The notes: a model not told the origin generated them from the letters alone. A stretch of DNA of 64,000 nucleotides from Lachnospiraceae bacterium (GCA_021770615.1 JAETQR010000002.1:1-64000); one strand, 5' to 3'. Positions 8,571 through 16,905 are shown, counted from the first letter of the stretch. Translations and numbers: made by a program.

Positions 8571-9170
8571 TTATTCCACCACCTGCTTCTCGAGTTTTTC
8601 TACCATTTTTCTCAAGGCGATCCCCCGGTGGCTGATCCGGTTTTTTTCTTCCGGTTCCATCTCCCCGGTCGTGCATCCCCGTTCCGGCAGATAGAAAATG
8701 GGATCATAACCAAATCCATTCGTCCCTTTTGGCTCTCTGGCGAGCACTCCTTCGATGACGCCTTTTGTCGTTTCCACTCTTCCATCCGGATAAGCACAGG
8801 CGATCGCACACACGAACCTCGCTGCCCGCTCATGATCCTCTGCCTTCTCACAACGTCTGAGTATCTCTGCATTTTTTATGTCGTAAGAAGTATCCTCACC
8901 GAGATATCTGGCCGAATATATCCCCGGCTCGCCATCCAGATAATCCACTTCAAATCCGGAATCATCTGCAAGAACCATCTCATGGGTCTCCTCACAGATC
9001 GCCCTTGCCTTGATGATCGCATTTTCTTCAAATGTCTTTCCATCTTCGACGATATCTGTATGTATATCCAGATCTTTCAAAGAATATACGTCATACCCAT
9101 CTCCAAGAATCTGCTTTATCTCATTTACCTTTCCCTGATTATTCGTCGCAAATATAAGTTTTTTCGCCAT
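8571..9170 (-). CDS. rdgB: XTP/dITP (non-canonical purine NTP) pyrophosphatase
   Basis: House-cleaning enzyme that removes ITP, dITP and XTP. The 199-residue product shows the Ham1/RdgB signatures: FATNNQGKVNEIKQIL (residues 6-21), ADDSGFEVDYLDGEPGIYSARY (active site and metal acids) and FGYDPIFYLPE. GAGGAAAG ahead of the ATG sets the start; a longer upstream frame is not conserved. Confidence 0.93.
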   Translation of the reverse strand: MAKKLIFATNNQGKVNEIKQILGDGYDVYSLKDLDIHTDIVEDGKTFEENAIIKARAICEETHEMVLADDSGFEVDYLDGEPGIYSARYLGEDTSYDIKNAEILRRCEKAEDHERAARFVCAIACAYPDGRVETTKGVIEGVLAREPKGTNGFGYDPIFYLPERGCTTGEMEPEEKNRISHRGIALRKMVEKLEKQVVE

Positions 9171-9337
9171 AACTTTCCTCCAACGCCCGCATAGACACAT
9201 CCGGGTGTCCGGGCCGGGCTGCAAATGCACCGCCTCACAGATACTTTATCAGTATAAGCGTAAACGCTGAAAATAGCAAGCGGAATGTACGGGATCATTT
9301 TCCTTGGAATTCTATTCCCTGGGAATTTTATTCCCTG

Positions 9338-10495
9338 TCATCCTCTTGAGGGTCTTGGTGGTTTTACCCCCATGTACTGGTACAGATAGGTTTTCATCAT
9401 CCCATTATAGATTTTTCTATTCTTGGTCGCCTTTTTCCCGATCGCTTTCTGGGCATTCTCATAACCGCTGAGTAAGAAAAAGGACCACGTCTCATTTTCA
9501 TTTATGATATTTCCGATCGTCCGGTAAAGAATTTCCATCTCGTCTTTTGTGGACAGCCTTTCCCCATATGGCGGATTGGATATGACAAAACCATATTTTT
9601 TCGGTGAACTGAAATTAATGATATCCCGCTGCTGAAAATGAATATGCTTGTCCACCCCGGCAAGAGCAGCATTTGCCCTCGCCATCTTCAATGCGTCACC
9701 ATCAATATCATAGCCCTGTATATTTATCTCTGCATCATGGTTTATAAGATCCTCCGCCTCCTCAGCCACCTCATACCACTCCTTTTGGGGAATCAGGTTT
9801 AACCATTTTTCTGATATAAAATCACGGTTCAGACCCGGAGCGATGTTTTTAGCGATCATCGCCGCTTCGATCGGAATCGTCCCGCTCCCGCAGAACGGGT
9901 CTATCAACATTCTCTCTCCCTTCCACGGAGAGAGAAGAAGGATCGCCGCTGCAAGCGTCTCGGTAAGCGGCGCCGGCGCCGTATATTTACGGTAGCCCCT
10001 TTTATGAAGGGATACTCCTGTCGTGTCAAGTCCCACAGTCACCACATCTTTTAAAATGCTGATCCTCAGTGGGTATTCTGCCCCGTTTTCTTCAAACCAG
10101 TCCGTATGATAGACGCCTTTCAGGCTCTCGACCATCGCCTTTTTTACGATTCTCTGTATATCAGAGGGGCTGAAAAGCTTACTGTTCACGGACGAGGCCT
10201 TTGCGACCCAGAATTTTCCGTCTTTTGGTATGAATTCATCCCACCGGACCGCTTTTACATTCTCAAACAATTCATCAAATGTCTGCGCCTTAAACTCTGC
10301 CACCTTCAGCAGTATTCTTTCCGTCGTCCTCAAAAACAAATTTGCCCGGCATATCCCTTCTGCATCACCTACAAATGTCACCTTTCCATTGTCCACCGCA
10401 GATACCTCATACCCCAGATCCGTAATTTCTCTTTTCAGAACCGCTTCCATCCCAAAATGACATGGTGCGATCAGCTCATACGTTTTATTTTTCAT
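9338..10495 (-). CDS. THUMP-domain class I 23S rRNA methyltransferase (YpsC/RlmL type)
   Basis: This 385-residue protein has an N-terminal ferredoxin-like/THUMP region (about 1-155) and a Rossmann methyltransferase domain with the SAM loop DPFCGSGTIPIEAAMIA (about 198-214), GYDIDGDAL and the N6/N2-methylase motif NPPYGER (about 308-314). The family modifies the 2-amino group of a 23S guanosine. Its ATG lies inside the last codons of the rhodanese gene (11-base overlap), so translation is probably coupled. The C-terminus ends in PRPSRG. Confidence 0.85.
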   Translation of the reverse strand: MKNKTYELIAPCHFGMEAVLKREITDLGYEVSAVDNGKVTFVGDAEGICRANLFLRTTERILLKVAEFKAQTFDELFENVKAVRWDEFIPKDGKFWVAKASSVNSKLFSPSDIQRIVKKAMVESLKGVYHTDWFEENGAEYPLRISILKDVVTVGLDTTGVSLHKRGYRKYTAPAPLTETLAAAILLLSPWKGERMLIDPFCGSGTIPIEAAMIAKNIAPGLNRDFISEKWLNLIPQKEWYEVAEEAEDLINHDAEINIQGYDIDGDALKMARANAALAGVDKHIHFQQRDIINFSSPKKYGFVISNPPYGERLSTKDEMEILYRTIGNIINENETWSFFLLSGYENAQKAIGKKATKNRKIYNGMMKTYLYQYMGVKPPRPSRG

Positions 10496-10814
10496 TCCGT
10501 GCTGCTTTTCCTTTCTGTTTCCACACTTCGTACCCCTGATATCCTCCGGCTATGCTGATCGCATAGTATCCCCGCTTATTCATTTCTTTCGCCGCATACA
10601 TGCTCTGATTTCCTCTGTCACAATAAAACACCACCGTATCATAACGGTGAGTCCATGTTTCCTTCTCCACCTGCCACCGCTCATATGGTATATTTTTTGC
10701 GCCTGGTATATGCCCTTCTTCATACTCCTCTTCGTCCCGTAGATCTATGAGAATGGTTCCCGGCCTCTTCATGTACTGATCCAGGTCCCGAATCGGTATA
10801 ATAGAAAAACTCAT
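10485..10814 (-). CDS. Rhodanese-like domain protein
   Basis: This single-domain rhodanese of about 109 residues has DLRDEEEYEEGHIPGAKNIPYE and the active-site loop FYCDRGNQS, whose Cys would carry the persulfide. Single-domain rhodaneses transfer sulfane sulfur; the acceptor here is unknown. The loop CDRGNQS is longer on the G side than a classic CxxGxR loop. The start is uncertain: ATG at 10814 or an in-frame GTG at 10823, neither with a strong ribosome site. It is followed by, and overlaps, the rRNA methylase gene. Confidence 0.82.
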   Translation of the reverse strand: MSFSIIPIRDLDQYMKRPGTILIDLRDEEEYEEGHIPGAKNIPYERWQVEKETWTHRYDTVVFYCDRGNQSMYAAKEMNKRGYYAISIAGGYQGYEVWKQKGKAARNEK

Positions 10815-10848
10815 GCTTATCACGTTCTTTTTTATTACATTATATGAC

Positions 10849-10985
10849 CTGTTTATGTAAAATGTGACATCAAACAGGCATGCAAACTACCGTCAGGTTA
10901 GCCGGGTACCCCTTCATGCCGGGGCTGGTGCCGTTGAGTTATGTAAGAATCAAGCCGCCCCCAAACGGTGACGGCCTGATGTGCT
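10849..10985. ncRNA. Candidate structured non-coding RNA (class not identified)
   Basis: A GC-rich block between the rhodanese gene and the Asn/Ser-rich gene stands out from its AT-rich surroundings and has no open frame of note. It can fold. CCGTCA (10890-10895) pairs with TGACGG (10969-10974), enclosing CCCC/GGGG around TTCATGCC and a GCACC/GGTGC-rich middle, and CCTGTTTATGT pairs with ACATCAAACAGG at the left end (10849-10879). Strand is undecided; the minus orientation would place it directly behind the Asn/Ser-rich gene. The raiA-motif family of Firmicutes is one class worth testing, but I cannot confirm a match by eye. Confidence 0.45.
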
Positions 10986-10994
10986 CGTTTCAAA

Positions 10995-11201
10995 CTACTT
11001 CGTGCTGTTCTGAGAATCATTGGCATTCTTACTCGTGTTCTTGCTAGCATTTTTGCTTGTATTCTTCGTGCTGTTTTTGCTGCTGTTGTTTGAAGAATTC
11101 CGGCAGTTCGAACAGTTTGACCTCGTGCTGTTCTTAGAACTGTCATTTGAGTTATTCTTGCTGCTGTTCTCATTGTAGTCATCTAAAAAATTCTTTGCCA
11201 T
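10995..11201 (-). CDS. Asn/Ser/Lys-rich low-complexity small protein
   Basis: A 68-residue protein begins MAKNFLDDYNEN and then consists almost entirely of Asn, Ser, Lys and Thr in a degenerate SKN/SKNT repeat, with two cysteines in NCSNCRN. AGGAGGAATT ahead of the ATG is a strong ribosome site, so it is probably expressed. No folded domain is visible. Similar Asn-rich mini-proteins occur in spore-forming clostridia, where a spore or coat role is plausible but unproven. It is preceded by fba and followed by the candidate structured RNA. Confidence 0.7.
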   Translation of the reverse strand: MAKNFLDDYNENSSKNNSNDSSKNSTRSNCSNCRNSSNNSSKNSTKNTSKNASKNTSKNANDSQNSTK

Positions 11202-11274
11202 TTGTAATTCCTCCTGTCTGATAACATTTTACGTTACAGGATTAGTATGGCATCGAAACCGATCGTTATACAAC

Positions 11275-12138
11275 TCAAGCTTTTCCAACAGAGCCAAATA
11301 ATTCCATTTTTTCTTTTACAGTCGCTTTGATCGCATCTGCTCCCGGAGCAAGAAGTTTACGGGGATCAAATCCTTTTCCTTCAAGATCTTTCCCTGCCTC
11401 TATGTATTTGCGCGTCGCATCTGCGAAAGAAAGCTGACACTCTGTATTTACGTTAATCTTTGACACACCAAGACTGATCGCTTTCTGGATCATATCTTCC
11501 GGAATTCCTGTCCCGCCATGAAGTACGAGCGGCATCTCACCGGTAAGCTTCTGAACAGCATCCAATGTTTCAAAACTGAGGCCTGCCCAATTTTCCGGAT
11601 ATTTCCCATGGATATTTCCGATTCCTGCCGCGAGCATTGTAACACCCAGGTCTGCGATCATTTTACATTCCTGCGGATCTGCACACTCACCAGCACCTAC
11701 TACTCCATCCTCTTCACCGCCGATGGAACCTACCTCTGCCTCGATCGACATTCCCTTGTCGTTGCATATCGCCACAAGCTCTTTCGTCTTTGCCACGTTC
11801 TCTTCGATCGGATAATGGGAACCATCAAACATGATCGATGAAAATCCTGCCTCGATACATGCCTTTGCTCCCTCATAGCTGCCGTGATCAAGATGAAGGG
11901 CAACCGGAACGGTAATGTTAAGCTCTTCAAGCATTCCATTTACCATACCTACAACCGTCTTATAACCGCACATATACTTTCCTGCACCCTCAGACACACC
12001 GAGGATAACCGGCGAACGGAGCTCCTCTGCGGTCAAAAGGATCGACTTTGTCCACTCTAAGTTATTGATATTAAACTGCCCTACTGCGTATTTCCCTGCT
12101 TTTGCTTTTGTAAGCATCTCTTTTGCTGAAACTAACAT
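11275..12138 (-). CDS. fba: Class II fructose-1,6-bisphosphate aldolase
   Basis: Glycolytic aldolase of 287 residues that cleaves fructose-1,6-bisphosphate with a catalytic zinc. Visible are HLDHGS (zinc and catalytic region, about 81-86), the active-site block EAEVGSIGGEEDG (about 132-144), the zinc ligand in GIGNIHGKYP, and the phosphate loop LHGGTGIPEDMIQKAI followed by KINVNTE. Its length is normal. AGGTATC-type spacing precedes the ATG. It appears to be a single-gene unit, with the Asn-rich gene 73 bases downstream. Confidence 0.95.
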   Translation of the reverse strand: MLVSAKEMLTKAKAGKYAVGQFNINNLEWTKSILLTAEELRSPVILGVSEGAGKYMCGYKTVVGMVNGMLEELNITVPVALHLDHGSYEGAKACIEAGFSSIMFDGSHYPIEENVAKTKELVAICNDKGMSIEAEVGSIGGEEDGVVGAGECADPQECKMIADLGVTMLAAGIGNIHGKYPENWAGLSFETLDAVQKLTGEMPLVLHGGTGIPEDMIQKAISLGVSKINVNTECQLSFADATRKYIEAGKDLEGKGFDPRKLLAPGADAIKATVKEKMELFGSVGKA

Positions 12139-12194
12139 TTACTGATACCTCCATTTTCTTTTTTCTATGATAACTGTACGTATAACAGGCTTCC

Positions 12195-12704
12195 TTAACC
12201 TCTTCCGCAACAGTGTTTATACTTCTTCCCGCTGCCACACGGGCACGGATCATTCCGTCCTACCTTAGGTCCCTCATTCCGTATCGTACCGGAAGCTTTC
12301 TGCTTGCGGTACAGCTCCTTCTGACGTTCCTTTGTGAGAATAACATCCCACTGCGGAAGCGTATAGAGCCACTCGGCATTGCAGGCTACCATATTATAAT
12401 AAAGTTTTTCACAATCAATCTCGATTTTTACAACGGTATCTTTTTCCATCGTATCGATCGGATTCTGCTCTTTCAAACTGTCATTGATCCCATCAAGAAA
12501 TCCTACCATCATGGAAAGCGGCACCTGATATTTTTCTGCCAGTTCCTCTACCGTTCCCTCAACGATCTCCTCCGGTTTCTCAAGAAGCTGCTCATAAATG
12601 CCCTTTTCCAGTTGAAAATAGTTATTCCAGAGCTCCTCACCCTTTTTTGAATTCTGCATCTCTTCCCCGTATGCATAATCACGCCATTCCTGTAATAGTG
12701 CCAT
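12195..12704 (-). CDS. SEC-C zinc-motif protein
   Basis: This 169-residue protein ends with the SEC-C motif [19 protein letters not shown] (about 149-167), the zinc-binding module shared with the SecA C-terminus. The rest is an acidic helical region with no recognised domain. Such proteins are common and uncharacterised; binding to nucleic acid or translation components has been proposed for the motif. The ATG at 12704 is followed by [13 protein letters not shown] and preceded by GAGG-type bases. Confidence 0.75.
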   Translation of the reverse strand: MALLQEWRDYAYGEEMQNSKKGEELWNNYFQLEKGIYEQLLEKPEEIVEGTVEELAEKYQVPLSMMVGFLDGINDSLKEQNPIDTMEKDTVVKIEIDCEKLYYNMVACNAEWLYTLPQWDVILTKERQKELYRKQKASGTIRNEGPKVGRNDPCPCGSGKKYKHCCGRG

Positions 12705-12810
12705 CTCTTGTTTCCTCCCCGGTTCTTGTTCTTGATTTTTGTATTTTTATCCCTAAAGTATAGAACTTATTTTATCATACTTTCTATGCACAGGCAATCC
12801 CTGTTTTCCG

Positions 12811-13542
12811 TCATTTCAGATAGGCATCGATTCCATCTGCGATCCCTTTTACCATTTTTTTCTGATATGACGCCGTAGACATTTTCCGATCCTCTGCCGG
12901 ATTACTCATAAATCCCATCTCAATAATAGTTACCGGCACTGTACACCAGTTTATCCCTGTCATCGTATCCGTATACATAACTCCTCTGTTTTTTGCGCCT
13001 GTGGCCTGACAAAATTTCTGGATGACCTTCTGGGACAATTTCCTGCTCTCTTTTCGTATTTTTGCACTCAGATATTTATTGCTGTTTGTCGGCCCCATGG
13101 AAAGAGCTCCGTTAATGGAAGAATCCGAGGCAGAATTTGCATGGATCCGGATAAAAGCATCTGCTTTCGCCTCATTTGCGATCTGGGCACGTTTGACATT
13201 GGATATATTCACATTGTGTTTTGTACGTATCATCACGACCTCATAGCCCCGGCTTTTAAGCTCTTTTTGTAATTTTTTTGCCACCTGGAGATTTAATTTA
13301 TACTCAGGAACTCTGGTCGCACTGCCAGATGTCCCCGACGTTACCTTTGCCTTTTTCACAGACGATCCCGGGCCGTTTGGCTCAGTCGAGCTGTTCCCCT
13401 TCAACTGATGCCCCGCATCGATCGCAACAACTTTCTTTTTCCCCGCCGCTTCTGCCTCCTTCGCTGTCCCTAGCAAAGAAACACCAAGCGCTATCATAAA
13501 CACCATACATAAAACTTTTTTCATTCCTGATCTTAACCTCAA
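12811..13542 (-). CDS. Secreted N-acetylmuramoyl-L-alanine amidase (Amidase_3)
   Basis: A 243-residue exported peptidoglycan amidase. A signal peptide (MKKVLCMVFMIALGVSLLGTAKEAEA) is followed by the zinc-amidase fold: AIDAGHQ (first zinc ligand), an internal Glu in VPEYKLNLQVAKKL, FIRIHANSA (zinc ligand) and the catalytic TIIEMGFMSNPAED. It cleaves the bond between muramic acid and the stem peptide. The best ribosome site (GGGGG) serves a TTG at 13542; an internal ATG seven codons in is an alternative that still leaves the signal peptide. Confidence 0.9.
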   Translation of the reverse strand: MRLRSGMKKVLCMVFMIALGVSLLGTAKEAEAAGKKKVVAIDAGHQLKGNSSTEPNGPGSSVKKAKVTSGTSGSATRVPEYKLNLQVAKKLQKELKSRGYEVVMIRTKHNVNISNVKRAQIANEAKADAFIRIHANSASDSSINGALSMGPTNSNKYLSAKIRKESRKLSQKVIQKFCQATGAKNRGVMYTDTMTGINWCTVPVTIIEMGFMSNPAEDRKMSTASYQKKMVKGIADGIDAYLK

Positions 13543-13575
13543 TTTAGAATCCCCCTTACAAGAACGTTCTTATTC

Positions 13576-13614
13576 AAAAAAAGAATGCTTTCATGTGCGA
13601 GCATAAAAGCATTC
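13576..13614 (-). terminator. Terminator of tRNA-Leu
   Basis: GAATGCTTT pairs with AAAGCATTC and is followed by TTTTTTT on the minus strand. Confidence 0.85.
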
Positions 13615-13627
13615 CCTTAACTGTCAA

Positions 13628-13710
13628 TGCGGAGTATGGGACTTGAACCCACACGTCTCAGAGACACATGATCCTTAGTCATGCCTGTCTGCCAATTCCA
13701 GCAACTCCGC
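13628..13710 (-). tRNA. tRNA-Leu (anticodon AAG)
   Basis: An 83-base class II tRNA with a long variable arm (TGTCTC/GAGACG). The acceptor GCGGAGT/ACTCCGC pairs fully, and the anticodon stem CATGA/TCATG encloses CTAAGGA, giving AAG (codon CTT). Confidence 0.93.
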
Positions 13711-13733
13711 ATGCAATGAAACACTGCTTGACT

Positions 13734-13762
13734 ATAATACCAAATTTTTTTTGTGTTGTCAA
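13734..13762 (-). promoter_or_regulatory. Promoter of tRNA-Leu
   Basis: TTGACA and TATTAT separated by 17 bases on the minus strand, 24 bases before the tRNA. Confidence 0.85.
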
Positions 13763-13848
13763 ATATTTTTTTCTTTTTGTGTTTGTAAAAAGAAAGACGA
13801 TGCTGGCTCCAACAGTATCTGAGCGCACCAGAGATTTTCACTCGTTTG

Positions 13849-14247
13849 CTACTTTTTACAAATAAAATTATCCACCAGATCAATAAGAAGCCTTGCCGTC
13901 TGAATCTGACTTTTCGTTTCCTCTTTACCTGCTATATAAAAATCATCATAATCACTCGCATGTCTGACCTTTGCCGCTTTTGATATACTTCTTCCTATTT
14001 CTTTAGGAAATATACCAGTATGAACATAATTTTTATTAAAATACCCAATCGTATCTTTATGTTTTTTAAAAGCAATTGGTTCTAAACATAATACCGCTGT
14101 CAATGAATAATAAATCGAATAATATGCCCTGTTATTTGCCGCCTTTAACTTATCATTATTAAAAAGAAGTTCCGCAGTACTAAATTCCTCTTTGGCCCTC
14201 TCTAATTTATACTTTGCCAAATCCCTTCCATAAAACTCCTGCTTCAT
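13849..14247 (-). CDS. HEPN-domain protein of a HEPN/MNT toxin-antitoxin pair
   Basis: This 132-residue all-helical HEPN protein of the COG1895/DUF86-like type has NNRAYYSIYYSLTAVL (about 39-54), the internal helix FKKHKDTIGYFNKNYV, and RHASDYDDFY near 95-104, the charged helix of this family. In known pairs the HEPN partner is an RNase toxin that the nucleotidyltransferase inactivates by AMP addition near the HEPN site. Its ATG overlaps the MNT stop by four bases. The region is AT-rich compared with neighbours, which suggests acquisition. Confidence 0.82.
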   Translation of the reverse strand: MKQEFYGRDLAKYKLERAKEEFSTAELLFNNDKLKAANNRAYYSIYYSLTAVLCLEPIAFKKHKDTIGYFNKNYVHTGIFPKEIGRSISKAAKVRHASDYDDFYIAGKEETKSQIQTARLLIDLVDNFICKK

Positions 14248-14573
14248 ACCGCCACCCCGTCTTTTTCAATATCCATAAAGAAAGGATATACTTTCTTCCA
14301 CTGATCGTAAATCTGTATACTTTGAACAGCGGGATTTATCACTATTTCATACCGCATTTCAAAATCATATGTGATATCATAAATTTTGTCTGCATAGGCG
14401 CTTACCTCTTCCGGTTGTATCTCCGCCAGTATCATGATATCTATATCTGATTCCTGTGTAAAATCTCCTCTGGCATAAGAACCATACAAAATTATTCTTT
14501 TTAACCGCTTATCTAAAATCTGCGTAACAGCCTCCCGGTATTTCTCCAATAAACGAGATAAATCACTTGACAT
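14244..14573 (-). CDS. MNT-type nucleotidyltransferase (antitoxin of HEPN/MNT pair)
   Basis: This 109-residue minimal nucleotidyltransferase has the catalytic motif LYGSYARGDFTQESDIDIMIL (about 30-50): GS-x10-D-x-D, with a third acidic residue farther on. It precedes and overlaps the HEPN gene. By analogy with MntA/HepT it would adenylylate the HEPN partner and act as antitoxin. It is complete. The upstream side is bordered by the first of two large palindromes. Confidence 0.85.
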   Translation of the reverse strand: MSSDLSRLLEKYREAVTQILDKRLKRIILYGSYARGDFTQESDIDIMILAEIQPEEVSAYADKIYDITYDFEMRYEIVINPAVQSIQIYDQWKKVYPFFMDIEKDGVAV

Positions 14574-14629
14574 TTTATATCACCACCTTTTGAATATTGT
14601 ATCATATTCCTTTTTGAATATCCATAATT

Positions 14630-14880
14630 TCCTTTTCGTTTGTGTTCAGAATGAGAATACTGATGTCGATTCCATATTTCCGGAGAGCGGATTTTCACGC
14701 ATGGGCGCTTACGCTCAATAAATACGCAACGGTATGGGTGCGCAAAAGTGCAAAAACACGCACTGTATACGCGCACCTCATACCGGCGCATTTATAACCC
14801 ATGCTTTGAAAATCCGCTCTCCGGAAATACTACAATCGACAAATCAGTCTTCTTTGCCTCTGATACGAAAGGACGATTTA
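14630..14880. repeat. Large nested palindromic repeat, family P copy 1
   Basis: A near-complete inverted repeat. CCGGAGAGCGGATTTTC (14680-14696) pairs with its exact complement at 14808-14824. Inside it nest GCATGGG/CCCATGC, ATAAATACGC/GCGCATTTAT, GGTATG/CATACC and AAGTGC/GCACT. Weaker pairing continues outward to about 14630 and 14880. The core is shared with the element near 43.8 kb, while the 17-bp outer stem differs. It has no coding frame of note. Confidence 0.8.
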
Positions 14881-14910
14881 CAGCAGGTGATCCAGCGGCA
14901 CCTTTCCAGG

Positions 14911-15066
14911 CTTGCAGTATTTCAGAAAGAAAGGCTCTCAGCGCATGGAGTTGTAAGTACGCTGGTAAGAGGCGCGGGGATGTGCATACTTTGCACATCC
15001 CCACGCCCTTACCACTGCGTAACTTACATAGCGCAAGCGCTCCATGCACGAGAGCCTTTCTTTCTT
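14911..15066. repeat. Large nested palindromic repeat, family P copy 2, at carboxypeptidase stop
   Basis: The arm AAGAAAGGCTCTC pairs with GAGAGCCTTTCTT, then GCATGGAG/CTCCATGC, GTAAGT/ACTTAC, GGTAAG/CTTACC and an apical GGGGATGTGCA/TGCACATCCCC hairpin. It begins CTTGCAGTATTTC, the end motif also seen in the element near 43.8 kb. The right arm touches the stop codon of the M14 carboxypeptidase, and the T-rich end could terminate that transcript. With copy 1 it fills the 490-base gap 14574-15064. Confidence 0.78.
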
Positions 15067-16777
15067 ACCTTGCATACTCCCCCACAAACCACGTCAAAAG
15101 CTCCGTATTCTCTCTGGTGATCTTTTTTAATTGGGAGTGCGGAAGCGGGCACATGACAGACCCTGTCTCTACTGTCACATTCGGAATCTTTTTATTATAG
15201 ATCAGCCAGTCACCAAAGCCCCCATTGGGATCCGTACTGATGGATTTCGGCATCAGACGGTATCTGGTAAACGAATTCACTTTTGCGGCAAGCTGTCTCT
15301 GCCTTTCATACAGAGCAGGCGTCCCCTCTACATTATAATTCCAGTAAAGGATACTCCCGGTCGAGTGGTAATTTAATGCCCCCCTGACACCAGACAGGCT
15401 GTTGATAAAGGACATCATGACCTTTGTTTCTTTTTCTGACGCTGCTTTTTTCCCGGGATAAGAACTCCCATCCGGTTTCTTGGATTTATTATCCTGATTC
15501 CATCCTCCCGGAAAATTAAAGTTCAGATTAACCCCCCTCGCATTTGCTTTCCATGTACGGGCGGAAGCCTTCGTTTTCTGACATAATTTCCTCAACTTCT
15601 CAGAACGGATCGCATCAAAACCATACTGGGAGATTGTAACTCCATCCGGATTGATCATCGGCACAACATAAAGGCACGTACTCTTTAGTGTCCCCTTATA
15701 CTCTGTATACTGACGAAGTATTTCCTCACATTTGTGTACGATCATAAGCGGATTCATCCACTCTCTTGCATGAATCCCTGCATCGATCACAATTTTCTTT
15801 CCCGCAGACGGATTCCCTACACGCAGGCACCAGATCGTCCTTCCATCTTCACTGCTTCCGAGGCTTTTCAGCGAAGCCTTCCCTCTGTATTTCCATGCAA
15901 TATTTTTCAAATCCCTTGTCAAATCCTCATAGCTGTAAATACGATCCTTCTCATTTACGATCCATGGCTCCTCCTTCACGGTAACTCTCGCCTTGACAAT
16001 ATTACGACTCGACTTTTTCACCTGTGCAAGTATAACCGCTGTTCCTTTTTTTCTGGCAGTGACCACCCCGTTTTTATTTACTTTAGCCACCTTGGGATTT
16101 GAGGAGACAAAACGGATATTTTTATATGGATAATTATATTTCAATCTCGTACTTTTTCCCTGATAAACCACCTGCGAGGACGGGCTTTTGGTATAGAGCC
16201 CGGGGGCAAAATACACATACACATAAATCCTCTCTCCCGTGTCCTTTGCTGTGATCTGAACGATCGCATACTGTTTTTTATCTCTGGCCTTGTCAGTACA
16301 GGTTATTGTACCATTTGCAGATACTTTGATCTTCCCCGATGAAATATCTTTTTTGCTGACTCCTCCTGTTATTTTAAATGTAGAACGTTTTGTAGGAAGA
16401 AGCCTGACCGGGTCAGACACATAAGTATTGATGTGGTATAATTTCCCCTTTTTTACCTTTCCATACCGGATTCCCTTTTGTCCCCCGGAAAAAAAACGTG
16501 CCCCTTTGTTTTTGATCGTCAGAGGAGCTTCTTTCTTTCTGCTTTCCGGTTGATCCGTCTGCATTGGCTGCTGTAAGAATGCCGGAACCTGCGTCTGCAA
16601 AGGGTTTCCTGTCTGTCCCGGATCCTGCAGAACGCCAGAAGCTCCTCCCGACACAGCTGCCCCCGTCATCCCGGATATCCTTGCTGAATCATCCTGCATC
16701 TTCCCATCGGCTTCCACGCAGACAACATAAAATAAACTGAAACAGATAAGAACAACACTAATACATTTTTTCTTCAA
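15065..16777 (-). CDS. Secreted M14 zinc carboxypeptidase with Ig-like domain
   Basis: An exported peptidase of about 570 residues. Order: a signal peptide (KKKCISVVLICFSLFYVVCVEA), a low-complexity Gln/Pro/Ser region, Ig-like Big_2 repeats (about 90-280, ending VSSNPKVAKVNKNGVVTARKKGTAVILA), then an M14 domain. Zinc ligands are visible in IDAGIHAREWM (HxxE) and LNYHSTGS, the substrate site in NPDG, and the catalytic Glu in NVTVETGS. It would release C-terminal residues from peptides, possibly cell-wall peptides, outside the cell. The GGGGGG ribosome site favours a TTG at 16777; a GTG at 16795 is the alternative. Confidence 0.87.
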   Translation of the reverse strand: MKKKCISVVLICFSLFYVVCVEADGKMQDDSARISGMTGAAVSGGASGVLQDPGQTGNPLQTQVPAFLQQPMQTDQPESRKKEAPLTIKNKGARFFSGGQKGIRYGKVKKGKLYHINTYVSDPVRLLPTKRSTFKITGGVSKKDISSGKIKVSANGTITCTDKARDKKQYAIVQITAKDTGERIYVYVYFAPGLYTKSPSSQVVYQGKSTRLKYNYPYKNIRFVSSNPKVAKVNKNGVVTARKKGTAVILAQVKKSSRNIVKARVTVKEEPWIVNEKDRIYSYEDLTRDLKNIAWKYRGKASLKSLGSSEDGRTIWCLRVGNPSAGKKIVIDAGIHAREWMNPLMIVHKCEEILRQYTEYKGTLKSTCLYVVPMINPDGVTISQYGFDAIRSEKLRKLCQKTKASARTWKANARGVNLNFNFPGGWNQDNKSKKPDGSSYPGKKAASEKETKVMMSFINSLSGVRGALNYHSTGSILYWNYNVEGTPALYERQRQLAAKVNSFTRYRLMPKSISTDPNGGFGDWLIYNKKIPNVTVETGSVMCPLPHSQLKKITRENTELLTWFVGEYAR

Positions 16778-16832
16778 TGTAACCAATCCCCCCACATTTC
16801 TATATATATGTCCTTAATATCCTCATTATCCC

Positions 16833-16868
16833 AAAAAGGGTACCTCTCGATCCGGAAGTACCCTTTTT
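16833..16868 (-). terminator. Terminator of the infC-rpmI-rplT operon
   Basis: AAAAAGGGTAC and GTACCCTTTTT form an 11-bp stem with a 14-base loop, directly after rplT. Confidence 0.88.
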
Positions 16869-16905
16869 CAATCTTGTTTAATTATAATACAAATTCATGT
16901 CAAAA

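Noticed and set aside
10898..11182. Overlapping Arg/Thr-rich frame opposite in phase to the Asn-rich gene
   Set aside because: Low-complexity shadow of the repeat-rich sequence, no ribosome site, and it runs into the structured block.
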